This document shows positions 32,303 to 40,605 of a DNA stretch of 40,605 bases, in pieces. The DNA is from Propionibacteriaceae bacterium (lineage in GTDB: Bacteria; Actinomycetota; Actinomycetes; Propionibacteriales; Propionibacteriaceae). Position numbers and translations under genes: made by a program. The notes under the pieces were generated by a model. That model was not told the origin of the DNA, searched no databases, and was given only the letters and a program-made list of their open reading frames with translations. The first letter of the stretch is position 1. Each line of letters opens with the position of its first letter. The stretch spans positions 22,662 to 63,266 of the forward strand of contig JAPUEI010000054.1 in the NCBI GenBank assembly GCA_027492675.1, read 5' to 3'.

Positions 32303-33406
32303 TCACCGAAGGGCGGAGCGACGATCCCGTCTGTTGAGCGCGACGCTGATCCCGACCGCTATGAGGACGGCCACCGCCGCGACAACCAGGAGCAGCAGCA
32401 GGATGGAGCCGGCTATCAGGAAAGCCGGCGGGATCGGCGATGGCTCCGGACCGGTCGCAGGCACGCCAAGGACGTCGACCGACCTCAGGGTCCACGAGCC
32501 TTGCGCGTTACGCACGAGAACGCCGTGGTTGTCGGCATTGATCACGGCCGTCACGGGGCCCGTCTGCGAGCCGAGGACAGGTGCCTGCGGCGCCCAGCCT
32601 CCGCCCAAGCACGTGGGACTTGGCCAGGAATCGTCCTGACCTGCGTACTCCACGACCCACGTACTGCCGGCCTTGCGCTCGACCTTGTAGGTCTCGGCGT
32701 CGTAACGAACGCACACCGATGCATCGCAGGTCGTGGGGAGTTCCAGGGCCCCACCCGGGGTCGCGGAAACGCTCGCAGGGTCGATCGGGTACGGGGTGGG
32801 TGGCAGCTTGTTCGGCGGGACGTCCTGCTGAGTGACCGCACGCCAGGTTGTCCCACCGTCGTCCGACCTCGCCCACTCGCTCACCTGGTTCTCTACGTAG
32901 ATCGTGGACCCGTCGACCGCGGCGTAGCTGACGTACGCACGCGGCGCACACTGGGTCGCTGACGTGCCGACAACTGCCATCGCGAGTCCGAGCCAGGGGA
33001 CGGTGGCGCTGAGCGCTACGGCCACCCGGCGTCGTGCTCGGTGTGGCTCATCGGCTGGGGATCGGGCCAGGAGGGCATAGGTGACCGGAAGGGTCAGCAG
33101 TGCAACCAGGTCGGTCGCATCACGCCTTGTGACGCCGCCGAGGACGAGCGCTGACATCTCAGCGACGCCCGGCACCACCTTGAGGCAGACGAACGCGGCA
33201 CCCGACATCACCAGACCACGCCTCAGCCCGATGAGAACGCTCATTGGGACAGCAACCACCACGAGCCCTGCAAGGTCGCTCAGCTTCCCCGTGATCCACG
33301 AAGGCGCCACGCCCTTCAGCAGGTGGTCGTTGGTCACCAGGAGCACACAGCAGACGAGGAACCAGGGGTGGGCCAGCCACCTCCATCGCGCCGCCGCTCC
33401 TGTCAC
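32303..33406 (-). CDS. Membrane protein of unknown function with an Asp-box-like motif
   Basis: A 367-aa protein that I cannot assign. About four N-terminal helices (12-160) precede an extracytoplasmic region (about 165-325) and a final helix (about 329-352) with a short basic tail. The outer region includes SDDGGTTW, which fits the S-x-D-x-G-x-T-W Asp-box of beta-propeller repeats (sialidase- and YCF48-like), and four cysteines (in TTCDASVC, PTCLGG and TQCAP). One Asp-box alone does not make a propeller. It lies between dinB and the folate genes without overlap, and the start is GTG. The 86-bp gap to dinB contains only the dinB promoter element. Confidence 0.7.
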   Translation of the reverse strand: MTGAAARWRWLAHPWFLVCCVLLVTNDHLLKGVAPSWITGKLSDLAGLVVVAVPMSVLIGLRRGLVMSGAAFVCLKVVPGVAEMSALVLGGVTRRDATDLVALLTLPVTYALLARSPADEPHRARRRVAVALSATVPWLGLAMAVVGTSATQCAPRAYVSYAAVDGSTIYVENQVSEWARSDDGGTTWRAVTQQDVPPNKLPPTPYPIDPASVSATPGGALELPTTCDASVCVRYDAETYKVERKAGSTWVVEYAGQDDSWPSPTCLGGGWAPQAPVLGSQTGPVTAVINADNHGVLVRNAQGSWTLRSVDVLGVPATGPEPSPIPPAFLIAGSILLLLLVVAAVAVLIAVGISVALNRRDRRSALR

Positions 33407-33412
33407 GCAGAG

Positions 33413-33419
33413 AAAAAAA
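33413..33419 (-). terminator. T-tract downstream of the thyA-dfrA unit
   Basis: Seven consecutive T on the minus strand, rare in this high-GC window, lie 56 nt after the dfrA stop and 6 nt before the start of the next gene. The stem before it (GGC-TCGGT-GCC) is short, so this is a weak terminator candidate. Confidence 0.35.
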
Positions 33420-33475
33420 GGCCAGGCACCGAGCCGCCATCAGCGCTTGGTCGCATCGATGCCCAACCGTGATGC

Positions 33476-33976
33476 TCATGCCAGGGGCAGCGACGGGCCC
33501 GTACGTACGTACTCCACGAAGTCGAACTCCGGACGCGGCGTGCGCGAGGTCTCGCGCCACTGGGTCGGGTCGATCTCGGGGAACTTGGCGTCGCCCTCCG
33601 GCTCGTCGTGCACCTCGGTGACGTCCAGGTGGGTGAGGTAGTCCCAGAAGAGCCGGTAGATCTCGCCACCGCCGGCCACCCACCAGCGACGCTCGGGGTA
33701 GTCGTGCAGCGCGGCCAGGGCCTCGTCGACCGAATAGACGATCCGTACGCGGTCATCGACGTACGAGCGGTCGCGGGTCACCAGCAGTGTCACGCGCCCC
33801 GGGAGCGGGAAGCCGATGCTCTCGTGGGTGCGGCGGCCCGTGATCAGCACGCCACCCATCGTCACCTTCCGGAACCGCTTCGAGTCCTCGGGCAGGTTCC
33901 AGGCCATGCCGTTGTCGCGGCCGATCACGTGGTTGCGCGCGTACGCGGCGATGGCGGTCAGGGTGCGCTCGGTCAC
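33476..33976 (-). CDS. folA: Dihydrofolate reductase
   Basis: A 166-aa enzyme that reduces dihydrofolate to tetrahydrofolate with NADPH, recycling the folate oxidised by ThyA. Motifs include AAYARNHVIGRDNGMAWNLPEDSKRF (catalytic Asp in the LPED segment, about residues 28-32), GGVLITGRRTHESIG for NADPH binding and WWVAGGGEIYRLF. The GTG at 33976 has GAGGAG 8 nt upstream; the longer frame begins inside thyA and is rejected. It is 14 bp after thyA and is the last gene of the housekeeping run. Confidence 0.95.
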   Translation of the reverse strand: MTERTLTAIAAYARNHVIGRDNGMAWNLPEDSKRFRKVTMGGVLITGRRTHESIGFPLPGRVTLLVTRDRSYVDDRVRIVYSVDEALAALHDYPERRWWVAGGGEIYRLFWDYLTHLDVTEVHDEPEGDAKFPEIDPTQWRETSRTPRPEFDFVEYVRTGPSLPLA

Positions 33977-33990
33977 GCGGGTGCTCCTCG

Positions 33991-34785
33991 TCAGACGGCG
34001 ATCGGGGCCTTGATGCCAGGCAGCGGATCGTAGTCGTCCACCCGGATGTCGTCGAGGGTGAACGCGTCGATCGCCGTCACCTTGGGGTTCAACCACAGTG
34101 TCGGCAGCGGGCGCGGCTCGCGCGCGAGCTGCCGCTTCGCCTGGTCGAGATGGTTGAGATAGAGGTGCGTGTCGCCGAGCGTGTGCACGAAGTCACCGAC
34201 TTCCAGGCCCGTCACGTGGGCGACGAGGTGGGTCAGCAGCGCGTACGACGCGATGTTGAACGGCACGCCCAGGAAGACGTCGGCCGACCGCTGGTACAGC
34301 TGGCAGCTCAGCTTGCCGTCCGCCACGTAGAACTGGAAGAACGCGTGGCACGGCGGCAGCGCCATCTTGTCGAGCTCGCCGACGTTCCAGGCGCTGACGA
34401 TGTGGCGGCGCGACGACGGGTTGGTGCGGATCGCCTCGACCACCTGCGTGATCTGGTCGACGTGGCGGCCGTCGGGCGTCGGCCACGAGCGCCACTGCGC
34501 CCCGTACACCGGCCCGAGGTTCCCCTCGGCGTCGGCCCACTCGTCCCAGATCGAGATGCCGTTGTCGTGGAGCCAGCGCACGTTCGTGTCGCCGCGCAGG
34601 AACCACAACAGCTCGCCGAACACGCTCCGTACGTGGATCTTCTTCGTCGTGAGCATCGGGAACCCCTTGCTCAGGTCGAAGCGCATCTGGTGGCCAAAGA
34701 CCGACAGCGTGCCCGTGCCCGTACGGTCCTCGCGCTGGACGCCCTCGTCGAGGACCCGCTGCAGCAGGTCGAGGTAGACCTTCAT
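33991..34785 (-). CDS. thyA: Thymidylate synthase
   Basis: A 264-aa protein, the normal length for ThyA. It methylates dUMP to dTMP with methylene-tetrahydrofolate, producing dihydrofolate for the adjacent reductase. The catalytic cysteine is C146 in [16 protein letters not shown] (21-26), the double-arginine loop [11 protein letters not shown] and [18 protein letters not shown] are all present. Its ATG overlaps the rdgB stop (ATGA), so thymidylate formation and removal of faulty nucleotides are co-translated. Confidence 0.97.
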   Translation of the reverse strand: MKVYLDLLQRVLDEGVQREDRTGTGTLSVFGHQMRFDLSKGFPMLTTKKIHVRSVFGELLWFLRGDTNVRWLHDNGISIWDEWADAEGNLGPVYGAQWRSWPTPDGRHVDQITQVVEAIRTNPSSRRHIVSAWNVGELDKMALPPCHAFFQFYVADGKLSCQLYQRSADVFLGVPFNIASYALLTHLVAHVTGLEVGDFVHTLGDTHLYLNHLDQAKRQLAREPRPLPTLWLNPKVTAIDAFTLDDIRVDDYDPLPGIKAPIAV

Positions 34786-35387
34786 CGCCCCTCCTCCAGC
34801 GCGGCCAGCAGCGGCATCACAGCCCGTACGGCCTGGCCGCGGTGGCTGACCGCGTCCTTCTCGTCCGGCGACAGTTCGGCGTTGGTCACGTCGTGGCCAT
34901 CGGTGACGAAGATCGGGTCGTAGCCGAACCCGTTCGAACCCCGCGGCGCGTCGATGACGACGCCCTCCATGGTCCGCCGCAGCACCTCCTCGGTGCCGTC
35001 CGCTCGCACCAGCGCCATCGCGCAGACGAACCGCCCACGACGCCGCTCGGGCGTCACATCGCTGATCTGGCGCAGCAGCAGCTCGAGGTTGTCCGCGTCA
35101 CTGGCACCAGGTCCCGCCCAGCGCGCCGACCGTACGCCCGGCATGTTGTTGAGCACGTCGACCTCGATGCCCGAGTCGTCGGCGATCGTCGGCAGCCCTG
35201 TCGCCAGCGCACCCGCGCGCGCCTTGAGCAGCGCGTTCGCCTCGAAGGAGTCGCCGTCCTCGACCGGCTCGGGATAGGCCGGGACGTCGCCCAGTCCCAC
35301 GACCTCAAGCGAGAGCCCCGCCTGCTCCACCAGCCGCCGCAGCTCGACGACCTTCTTGGCGTTGCCCGACGCGATCAGCAGCCTCAT
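34782..35387 (-). CDS. rdgB: Non-canonical purine NTP pyrophosphatase (RdgB/HAM1)
   Basis: A 201-aa house-cleaning enzyme that hydrolyses ITP, dITP and XTP to monophosphates and keeps deaminated purines out of DNA and RNA. Signature pieces are SGNAKK (7-12), [10 protein letters not shown] (47-56), the acidic ADDSGIEVD with D70-D71, and [11 protein letters not shown] with [17 protein letters not shown] near the end. The ATG at 35387 overlaps the rph stop by four bases. The rph-rdgB order is widely conserved in actinobacteria. Confidence 0.96.
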   Translation of the reverse strand: MRLLIASGNAKKVVELRRLVEQAGLSLEVVGLGDVPAYPEPVEDGDSFEANALLKARAGALATGLPTIADDSGIEVDVLNNMPGVRSARWAGPGASDADNLELLLRQISDVTPERRRGRFVCAMALVRADGTEEVLRRTMEGVVIDAPRGSNGFGYDPIFVTDGHDVTNAELSPDEKDAVSHRGQAVRAVMPLLAALEEGR

Positions 35388-36103
35388 CCGCGCAGTGCCT
35401 CCTGCTGCACCCGAGTGAGCGCCGCGCACCCGGCCAGTCCGAGGTTGAGCATCACGTCGAGCTGCTGCCTGCTGAACGGGTCGGCCTCGGCGGTGCCCTG
35501 CACCTCGATGAGTCGGCCGTCACCGGTGGCCACGATGTTGAGGTCGACGTCGGCGCGCGAGTCCTCCTCGTACGCCAGGTCCAGCATCGGCGCCCCGCCC
35601 ACGATGCCCACGCTGACCGCCGCCACGGAGCCCTTCAGCGGCTCACCGGCGAGCAGGTTGCGCTCGCGCAGCCAGGCCACGGAGTCGGCCAGGGCGACGT
35701 ACGCGCCGGTGATCGACGCCGTCCGCGTGCCGCCGTCGGCCTGCAGCACGTCGCAGTCGAGCTGGATGGTGTTCTCGCCGAGCGCGGTGTAGTCGATGAT
35801 GCCGCGCAGCGAGCGGCCCACCAGGCGCGAGATCTCGTGCGTACGGCCGCCGATCCGGCCCTTCACCGACTCGCGGTCGGAGCGGGTGTGCGTGGCGCGC
35901 GGGAGCATCGAGTACTCCGCCGTCACCCAGCCCAGTCCACTGCCCTTGCGCCACCTGGGCACGCCCTCGCTCACGCTGGCCGCGATCAGCACGCGGGTCT
36001 TGCCGTACTCGATGAGCACGGACCCCTCCGCGTGGTCGAGCCAGTTGCGGGTGATCCGGATGTCACGGAGCTGGTCGGCCTCACGGCCGTCGATTCTCGC
36101 CAT
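35384..36103 (-). CDS. rph: Ribonuclease PH
   Basis: A 239-aa phosphorolytic 3'-5' exoribonuclease that trims tRNA 3' ends and forms a hexamer in the cytoplasm. The core [45 protein letters not shown] (phosphate and RNA binding) and [20 protein letters not shown] are intact, and [17 protein letters not shown] closes the fold. The ATG at 36103 starts the conserved RIDGR segment, with a TANNNT element 7 nt upstream and no ribosome site, so it is probably made from its own leaderless mRNA as well as by read-through from murI. Confidence 0.96.
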   Translation of the reverse strand: MARIDGREADQLRDIRITRNWLDHAEGSVLIEYGKTRVLIAASVSEGVPRWRKGSGLGWVTAEYSMLPRATHTRSDRESVKGRIGGRTHEISRLVGRSLRGIIDYTALGENTIQLDCDVLQADGGTRTASITGAYVALADSVAWLRERNLLAGEPLKGSVAAVSVGIVGGAPMLDLAYEEDSRADVDLNIVATGDGRLIEVQGTAEADPFSRQQLDVMLNLGLAGCAALTRVQQEALRG

Positions 36104-36110
36104 ACGGCAG

Positions 36111-36116
36111 ACCCTA
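36111..36116 (-). promoter_or_regulatory. -10 element of rph overlapping the murI stop codon
   Basis: TAGGGT on the minus strand is 7 nt before the rph ATG. Its first three bases are the murI stop codon TAG. Confidence 0.5.
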
Positions 36117-36959
36117 TCCGGGACGGCCGACAAGTCCGAGATCGTCCGCGAGCAGCTCCGGAAGGGGCTCGACATCGGCCACGAAGTCACCCATCAGACG
36201 CCGCCCGATGCCGGCGAACTTGTCCGGGTTTCCGGTGGTCAGGAACCGCCGGTAGCCGTCACGTGGCAGCGGCTGCAGCAGGTCGCGACGGGTGAGGGTC
36301 GAGAACGTCGACTTCCCGCACTCCTCCGCGCTCGAGACTAGGGAGACGTCATCGCCCAGCACGTACGAGATCACGCCGGTCAGCAGCGGGTAGTGCGTGC
36401 AGCCCAGGATCAGCGTGTCGACGTTCGCCTCCTGGATCGGCGCGAGGTACTCCTCGGCCACCGCCAGCAGCTCCGAGCCGCCCGTGATGCCGGCCTCCAC
36501 GAAGTCCACGAACTTCGGGCACGCCGACGTCGTCAGCGTGATCTGGGGGGCCGCCGCGAAGGCGTCGTCGTACGAGCGGGAGGTGGCGGTCGCCTCCGTA
36601 CAGATCACACCCACCCGCCCGCTCTTCGTCGCGGCGACAGCGCGTCTCGCGGCCGGCAGGATCACCTCGGTGACGGGAATGTCGTACCTCTCGCGGGCAT
36701 CCCGCAGCACCGCCGCCGACGCGCTGTTGCACGCGATCACCAGGGACTTCACGCCCTGCTCAACGAGGTGGTCGAGGCACTGCAACGCGTACGCGCGCAC
36801 CTCGGCGATGGGTCTGGATCCGTACGGCGCGCGGGCGGTGTCGCCCAGGTAGACGATGTCCTCGCCGGGCAGCTGGTCGAAGATCGACCGCGCCACGGTG
36901 AGTCCCCCGAAGCCGGAGTCGAAGATGCCGATCGGCGCGTCACGGGGAGGCGAGGTCAC
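36114..36959 (-). CDS. murI: Glutamate racemase
   Basis: A 281-aa enzyme that supplies D-glutamate for peptidoglycan. The two catalytic cysteines are C77 in ACNSAS and C187 in [19 protein letters not shown] near the N-terminus, [11 protein letters not shown] and the GNPDKF C-terminal block are characteristic. The GTG at 36959 has TANNNT 7 nt upstream, while a longer frame to 37124 would run under the divergent gene. Its role connects with the murT-gatD pair, which amidates this same D-Glu in lipid II. The unusual stop TAG is part of the rph promoter. Confidence 0.95.
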   Translation of the reverse strand: MTSPPRDAPIGIFDSGFGGLTVARSIFDQLPGEDIVYLGDTARAPYGSRPIAEVRAYALQCLDHLVEQGVKSLVIACNSASAAVLRDARERYDIPVTEVILPAARRAVAATKSGRVGVICTEATATSRSYDDAFAAAPQITLTTSACPKFVDFVEAGITGGSELLAVAEEYLAPIQEANVDTLILGCTHYPLLTGVISYVLGDDVSLVSSAEECGKSTFSTLTRRDLLQPLPRDGYRRFLTTGNPDKFAGIGRRLMGDFVADVEPLPELLADDLGLVGRPG

Positions 36960-36966
36960 ACGGGCG

Positions 36967-36972
36967 ATCGTA
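36967..36972 (-). promoter_or_regulatory. -10 element for leaderless murI mRNA
   Basis: TACGAT on the minus strand lies 7 nt before the GTG at 36959. The remaining bases up to 37058 separate murI from the divergent DUF1707 gene and show nothing else. Confidence 0.5.
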
Positions 36973-37058
36973 CGCGCTCGCGCCGGTCGTATCCCGCGTG
37001 CCGAGCCTCCACAGCGCGTGCACAGCCCTGACGTACCCTGGCGCCGAGGAGGTGGCCG

Positions 37059-37592
37059 ATGACCGAGTGGCAGAACCCGCCCCGCACCTCGGGGTTCAGC
37101 GTCGACCCGCGCAGCGCGCCGCAACTGCGGCCGTCCGACGCGGACCGTGCGTACGTCGACTCCACGCTCCGCACGGCACGCGCCGAGGGCCGGATCACCG
37201 ACGTCGAGCTGGCCGAGCGCCTGGACCGTACGAACGTCGCGGTGTCCCTGGGAGAGCTCCAGGCGCTGATCGGTGACGTGTCCATGCCCACTGTCGCTGG
37301 CCCCGACTCGAGCCGGTTGCCCGTCACCGCTGCCCCGTCGTACGTCGCCCGCCCGCAGCCCGCCGACCTCCGACGGGGCGTCCGGTTCGCCCTGCCTCGG
37401 GCCGTGGCGACCTGGATCGCGCTCGCGCTCCTGTTCAACCTCATCTGGGTGCTGACCGGCGGCCCTGGCAGTTACTACTGGCCGGTATGGCCCATGCTCG
37501 GCACCGGCATGCCCGTGATCGGCCTGCTGATCTCACTGGTCGGCGGCACACCCTCGACCCCGACGGCCGACCCCCCGAGCGACCTGCGCTGA
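37059..37592 (+). CDS. DUF1707 domain-containing membrane protein
   Basis: A 177-aa protein. The N-terminal DUF1707 domain (about 22-74: [35 protein letters not shown] and the LQALIGD end) is a small helical, SHOCT-like module common in actinobacteria. A Pro-rich linker is followed by two membrane helices (about 117-135 and 146-163). The function is unknown; related proteins often occur near envelope or stress genes. The ATG has a GGAGG ribosome site. It is a single gene between divergent murI and convergent DUF2017. Confidence 0.85.
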   Translation: MTEWQNPPRTSGFSVDPRSAPQLRPSDADRAYVDSTLRTARAEGRITDVELAERLDRTNVAVSLGELQALIGDVSMPTVAGPDSSRLPVTAAPSYVARPQPADLRRGVRFALPRAVATWIALALLFNLIWVLTGGPGSYYWPVWPMLGTGMPVIGLLISLVGGTPSTPTADPPSDLR

Positions 37593-37604
37593 GCCACGCG
37601 CATC

Positions 37605-38159
37605 TCAGCCGGTGATCGCCTCGAGCAGCGATCCCTGTATGTGGCCGAGCCAGTGGTAGACGTCGGCGGCCGGAGCCCGTACGTCGTCCTCGTCGAGCTC
37701 GTCGATCTCCTCGGCGTCCTCGTCGTCGGCGATCTCCAGCCGGGCGCCGAGCACGAGCCGGAGCGCGTTCAGGGTCCGCAGCCACGGGTCGACCTCCGCG
37801 GCCGCGATCCGTACCTCCGGGTCGGCCTCCCCCACCGCCGGACGCAGCGCCGCCAGCACCAGCTCCGCCTCGGCGGCCTTCTGGGTGCGCAGCTCGGCTT
37901 CCATCAGGCGGCGGTATTCACCGGCCACCTCCTCGTCGGAGGATGCCTCGGGGAACAGCCGGGCCAGCGCAGGGTCCTCGCGGTCCAGCGGCGCGGCGCG
38001 GTGCTCGTTGGCCCAGCGCTGCAGCGGATCGTCGGACCAGGCCGGGGCGTCGACCAGCTCCACGAGCTGAGTCACCAGGGACTCCAGGAGTCCGACCTCG
38101 AACGGGAGCGGGTACCAGGTGAGGTCGCCGTCCGCGGCGCCGTCGAAACCGTTCTTCAC
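37605..38159 (-). CDS. DUF2017 domain-containing protein, coupled to clpS
   Basis: A 184-aa, acidic, soluble protein matching DUF2017, an actinobacterial family commonly found directly behind clpS. It is mostly helical, with an acidic stretch DDEDAEEIDELDEDD at about 150-164 and a C-terminal VYHWLGHIQGSLLEAI helix. The GTG at 38159 overlaps the clpS stop (GTGA), so the two are translated together. An accessory role in ClpS-dependent proteolysis is a reasonable inference, but no catalytic motif is visible. Confidence 0.85.
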   Translation of the reverse strand: MKNGFDGAADGDLTWYPLPFEVGLLESLVTQLVELVDAPAWSDDPLQRWANEHRAAPLDREDPALARLFPEASSDEEVAGEYRRLMEAELRTQKAAEAELVLAALRPAVGEADPEVRIAAAEVDPWLRTLNALRLVLGARLEIADDEDAEEIDELDEDDVRAPAADVYHWLGHIQGSLLEAITG

Positions 38160-38461
38160 GCGGCCGGCTCCAGCGTCGCCCACAGCCCGTACCCCTGCAT
38201 CGCGGTGACGTCGCGCTCCATCTCGTCCTTGGTGCCCATCGAGACCGCCGAGCGACCGTCGTTGTGGACCTCGAGCATGAGGCGCTCGGCCTTCGCCTTG
38301 GGGAACCTGAAGTACGTCATGAACACGTACGTCACGTAGTCCATCGTGTTGACCGGGTCGTTCCACACCAGACAGACCCAGGGCTCCTGCCCCAGGGCCT
38401 GCTCGTCGGTCCGCTCGACGACGGCCGTGCCGCCCGCGGGTTGTTCGGTCATGTGCTGCAT
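38156..38461 (-). CDS. clpS: ATP-dependent Clp protease adaptor ClpS
   Basis: A 101-aa adaptor that hands N-degron substrates to the ClpC/ClpA unfoldase. The N-terminal tail is disordered (to about 25), then the core WVCLVWNDPVNTMDYVTYVFM carries the N-degron pocket Asn-Asp pair, and KAERLMLEVHNDGRSAV follows. The start could also be the ATG three codons later (38452); neither has a good ribosome site. It is divergent from pncB across 41 bp. Confidence 0.95.
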   Translation of the reverse strand: MQHMTEQPAGGTAVVERTDEQALGQEPWVCLVWNDPVNTMDYVTYVFMTYFRFPKAKAERLMLEVHNDGRSAVSMGTKDEMERDVTAMQGYGLWATLEPAA

Positions 38462-38489
38462 TCTGACAGGGCCAGGACCACCAGAGCAC

Positions 38490-38495
38490 TACCCT
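38490..38495 (+). promoter_or_regulatory. -10 element for leaderless pncB mRNA
   Basis: TACCCT lies 7 nt before the ATG at 38503. Confidence 0.5.
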
Positions 38496-38502
38496 GTGGC
38501 CC

Positions 38503-39846
38503 ATGACGCCGTCCAGCACCGCGCTGCTGACCGACCACTACGAGCTCACGATGGTCCGAGCCGCGCTCGGGTCCGGCATGGCCTCCCGTCGCAGCGTGTT
38601 CGAGCTGTTCGCGCGCCGCCTCCCGAGCGGCCGGCGGTACGGGGTCGTGGCCGGTGTCGGTCGCGCGCTCGACGCCGTGGAGCAGTTCCGGTTCGGCGAC
38701 GAGGAGGTCCAGTTCCTGCTGGACCATCACGTGGTCGACGCTCCCACGGCGCAGTGGCTGAGCACGTACCGCTTCTCCGGCGACATCCACGGCTACGGCG
38801 AGGGCGACCTCTACTACCCGGGCTCGCCGCTGCTCACCGTCGAGGGCACGTTCGCGGAGGCGGTGGTGCTGGAGACGCTGCTGCTCAGCATCTACAACTA
38901 CGACTCCGCGGTGGCGTCGGCGGCCAGCCGGATGACGCTGATGGCCGACGGTCGGCCGTGCATCGAGATGGGCTCGCGGCGTGCGCACGAGCACGCGGCC
39001 GTGGCGGCGGCCAGGGCGGCGTACATCGCGGGCTTCGCGGCCAGCAGCAACCTCGAGGCGGGACGTACGTACGGGGTGCCCACGACGGGCACCGCGGCGC
39101 ACTCGTTCACGCTCCTCCATGACACCGAGGAGCAGGCGTTCGCCGCCCAGATCGCGGCGCTCGGCGAGGACACCACGCTGCTCGTCGACACGTACGACAT
39201 CGAAGAGGCTGTCCGTACGGGCGTGCGCATCACCGAGGGTCGCCTGGGCGCTGTACGGATCGACTCCGGCGACCTCGTCGCGACGGCCAAGGAGGTACGG
39301 GCGCTGCTCGACGATCTCGGCGCCACGCACACCCGGATCATCGTCACCAGCGACCTCGACGAGTGGCAGATCGCCGCGCTGTCGGGGGCGCCGGTCAACG
39401 GCTACGGCGTGGGCACCTCGGTCGTGACCGGCTCGGGGCACCCGACGTGCTCGTTCGTGTACAAGCTGGTGGCCAGGGCAGGCAGCGACGACCCGGGCGC
39501 ACCGCTGATCTCGGTCGCCAAGAAGTCCGCCATGAAGTCGACCGTGGGCGGCCGCAAGTACGCCCTCCGCCGCCGCGACCCGAAGGGCTTCGCCGAGGCG
39601 GAGCTGGTCGGCATCGGCGCAGCACCCCAGGGCGACGGCGACGATCGGCCGCTGCTCCGCGAGCTGGTGACCGGTGGCGAGGTCGTGGGGCGCGAGCCCT
39701 TGAGCGCCGCCCGCGAACGTCACGAGGCCGCGGTCCACGAGCTCCCCCGCGACGCGTTCAAGATGTCGCGCGGTGAGCCCTGCATCCCCACGTACTTCCT
39801 CGATGAGAACGGTCAGATGGCCCCCAACCCCTACGACAGGAGCTGA
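38503..39846 (+). CDS. pncB: Nicotinate phosphoribosyltransferase
   Basis: A 447-aa enzyme that joins nicotinate and phosphoribosyl diphosphate to nicotinate mononucleotide, the entry step of NAD salvage. LLTDHYELTM at the start, FELFARRLPSGRRYGV, the histidine in GTAAHSFTLLH that is expected to be phosphorylated, RIDSGDL and GYGVGTSVVTG for phosphate binding are all present. It heads a two-gene operon with the nicotinamidase that makes its substrate; the stop-to-start gap is one base. Confidence 0.96.
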   Translation: MTPSSTALLTDHYELTMVRAALGSGMASRRSVFELFARRLPSGRRYGVVAGVGRALDAVEQFRFGDEEVQFLLDHHVVDAPTAQWLSTYRFSGDIHGYGEGDLYYPGSPLLTVEGTFAEAVVLETLLLSIYNYDSAVASAASRMTLMADGRPCIEMGSRRAHEHAAVAAARAAYIAGFAASSNLEAGRTYGVPTTGTAAHSFTLLHDTEEQAFAAQIAALGEDTTLLVDTYDIEEAVRTGVRITEGRLGAVRIDSGDLVATAKEVRALLDDLGATHTRIIVTSDLDEWQIAALSGAPVNGYGVGTSVVTGSGHPTCSFVYKLVARAGSDDPGAPLISVAKKSAMKSTVGGRKYALRRRDPKGFAEAELVGIGAAPQGDGDDRPLLRELVTGGEVVGREPLSAARERHEAAVHELPRDAFKMSRGEPCIPTYFLDENGQMAPNPYDRS

Positions 39847-39847
39847 C

Positions 39848-40447
39848 ATGAGCGATCCCGATTTCGGCACGCCGGCCGGCAAGCGCGCGCTGATCGTCGT
39901 CGACGTGCAGAACGACTTCTGCGAGGGCGGCTCGCTGGCCGTCGCCGGGGGCGCGCAGGTCGCGACGGACATCTCGGCGTACCTCGCGGGCAACCCGGGG
40001 TACGACCTGGTCGTGGCCACCCGCGACGCCCACATCGACCCCGGCGCTCACTTCTCCGACACCCCGGACTTCGTCGACTCGTGGCCGCGTCACTGCGTCG
40101 TCGGGACCCCGGGCGCCGATCTGCACCCGAACCTGACGTTCCGCGACTTCGCCGGGGTCTTCGACAAGGGCAACTACGAGGCCGCGTACTCCGGCTTCGA
40201 GGGCGACACCGCCGATGGGGTGAGCCTGGACGAGTTCCTCGCCGAGTCGGGCGTGACCGACGTCGACGTCTGCGGGATCGCCACCGACTACTGCGTCAAG
40301 GCGACCGCCGAGGACGCCGCGCTGTTGGGGTACGTGACGACCGTGCTCACCGACCTGGTCGCCGCCGTCGCCCCGGACCGCCTCCCGGCCGCCTGGGAGT
40401 CGCTCGCCGACGCGGGCGTCGCCGTGGCGACCAGCCGCGAGGTCTGA
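39848..40447 (+). CDS. pncA: Nicotinamidase (isochorismatase-family hydrolase)
   Basis: A 199-aa amidase that converts nicotinamide to nicotinate, feeding the upstream PncB. The catalytic triad is D19 (VVDVQNDF), K107 (FDKGNYE) and C149 (GIATDYCVKAT), and the metal-site candidates D60, H62 and H68 lie in TRDAHIDPGAHF. The ATG has AGGAGC 5 nt upstream within the end of pncB; a longer upstream reading is not supported. This type of enzyme also activates pyrazinamide. After the stop, 40448-40531 is C-rich low-complexity sequence without a recognisable element. Confidence 0.96.
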   Translation: MSDPDFGTPAGKRALIVVDVQNDFCEGGSLAVAGGAQVATDISAYLAGNPGYDLVVATRDAHIDPGAHFSDTPDFVDSWPRHCVVGTPGADLHPNLTFRDFAGVFDKGNYEAAYSGFEGDTADGVSLDEFLAESGVTDVDVCGIATDYCVKATAEDAALLGYVTTVLTDLVAAVAPDRLPAAWESLADAGVAVATSREV

Positions 40448-40531
40448 CCCGACGCCGGTACGGACGACTCTTCTTTTCCCGCCCGCACCCGCCCGGCCCG
40501 CCTGCACCCTCCCGCCCGGCCACATCTCCAC

Positions 40532-40605
40532 CGGACAGGCAATTGGTGCGCGTGGGGCAGTACGCACGGCGTGTCGGGCCCGCACACCCACCCTTTGCCT
40601 GTCCG
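40532..40605. repeat. 11-bp inverted repeat ending at the window edge
   Basis: CGGACAGGCAA (40532-40542) and TTGCCTGTCCG (40595-40605) are perfect inverted copies 52 bp apart; the interior is also partly self-complementary (GGTGCGCGTGGG against CCCGCACACCCACC). It could be a terminator or a small dispersed repeat that continues outside the window. Confidence 0.6.

Overview
The window is high-GC actinobacterial DNA. Supporting signs are very GC-rich third codon positions, frequent GTG starts, actinobacterial families (MurT/GatD on their own, DUF1707, DUF2017 next to clpS, DUF3618, a DUF222-HNH protein, a SigE-type sigma factor) and many promoters that look leaderless. The gene set, with sugar and nucleoside ABC transporters plus an oxygen-sensitive glycyl radical enzyme, suggests a facultatively anaerobic saccharolytic member of the Propionibacteriales. 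The family-level placement is a guess from gene content.

Layout. 1-5.4 kb: a cut DUF222-HNH gene, tRNA-Arg, an MFS transporter, a small repeat patch, oligoribonuclease (orn), tRNA-His and the murT-gatD pair that amidates lipid II. 5.4-8.7 kb (minus strand): a sigma factor and probable anti-sigma factor, flanked by three paralogous single-pass secreted-domain proteins of unknown function. 8.8-9.9 kb: tRNA-Lys and a PfkB-family kinase. 9.9-13.3 kb (minus): a three-gene CUT1 sugar importer without an ATPase. 13.6-14.6 kb: a DUF3618 protein, a peroxiredoxin and tRNA-Leu. 14.7-23.1 kb: a xylo-oligosaccharide-type operon on the minus strand (binding protein, two permeases, GH3, GH43) with a divergent LacI regulator and a palindromic operator between them.

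23.1-30.7 kb (minus): the most interesting region. A six-gene unit carries a YjjI-family glycyl radical enzyme, a complete BMP-type nucleoside ABC importer (ATPase, two permeases, lipoprotein) and the YjjW-family radical-SAM activase. The first four genes overlap by four bases each. YjjI has no function that I know of. Here it is translationally coupled to a nucleoside-type importer, and in E. coli yjjW-yjjI lies beside the deoCABD deoxynucleoside genes. Both contexts suggest a radical step in nucleoside or deoxyribose breakdown.

30.9-40.6 kb: dinB, a membrane protein of unknown function, and a minus-strand housekeeping run (murI, rph, rdgB, thyA, dfrA) tightly packed with overlaps. A DUF1707 protein and clpS-DUF2017 follow, then the pncB-pncA NAD-salvage pair. 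The window closes on an 11-bp inverted repeat.

Window-wide signals are a repeated TANNNT-N6/7-start arrangement (leaderless transcription) at eight genes, and strong over-representation of the palindrome CGTACG.
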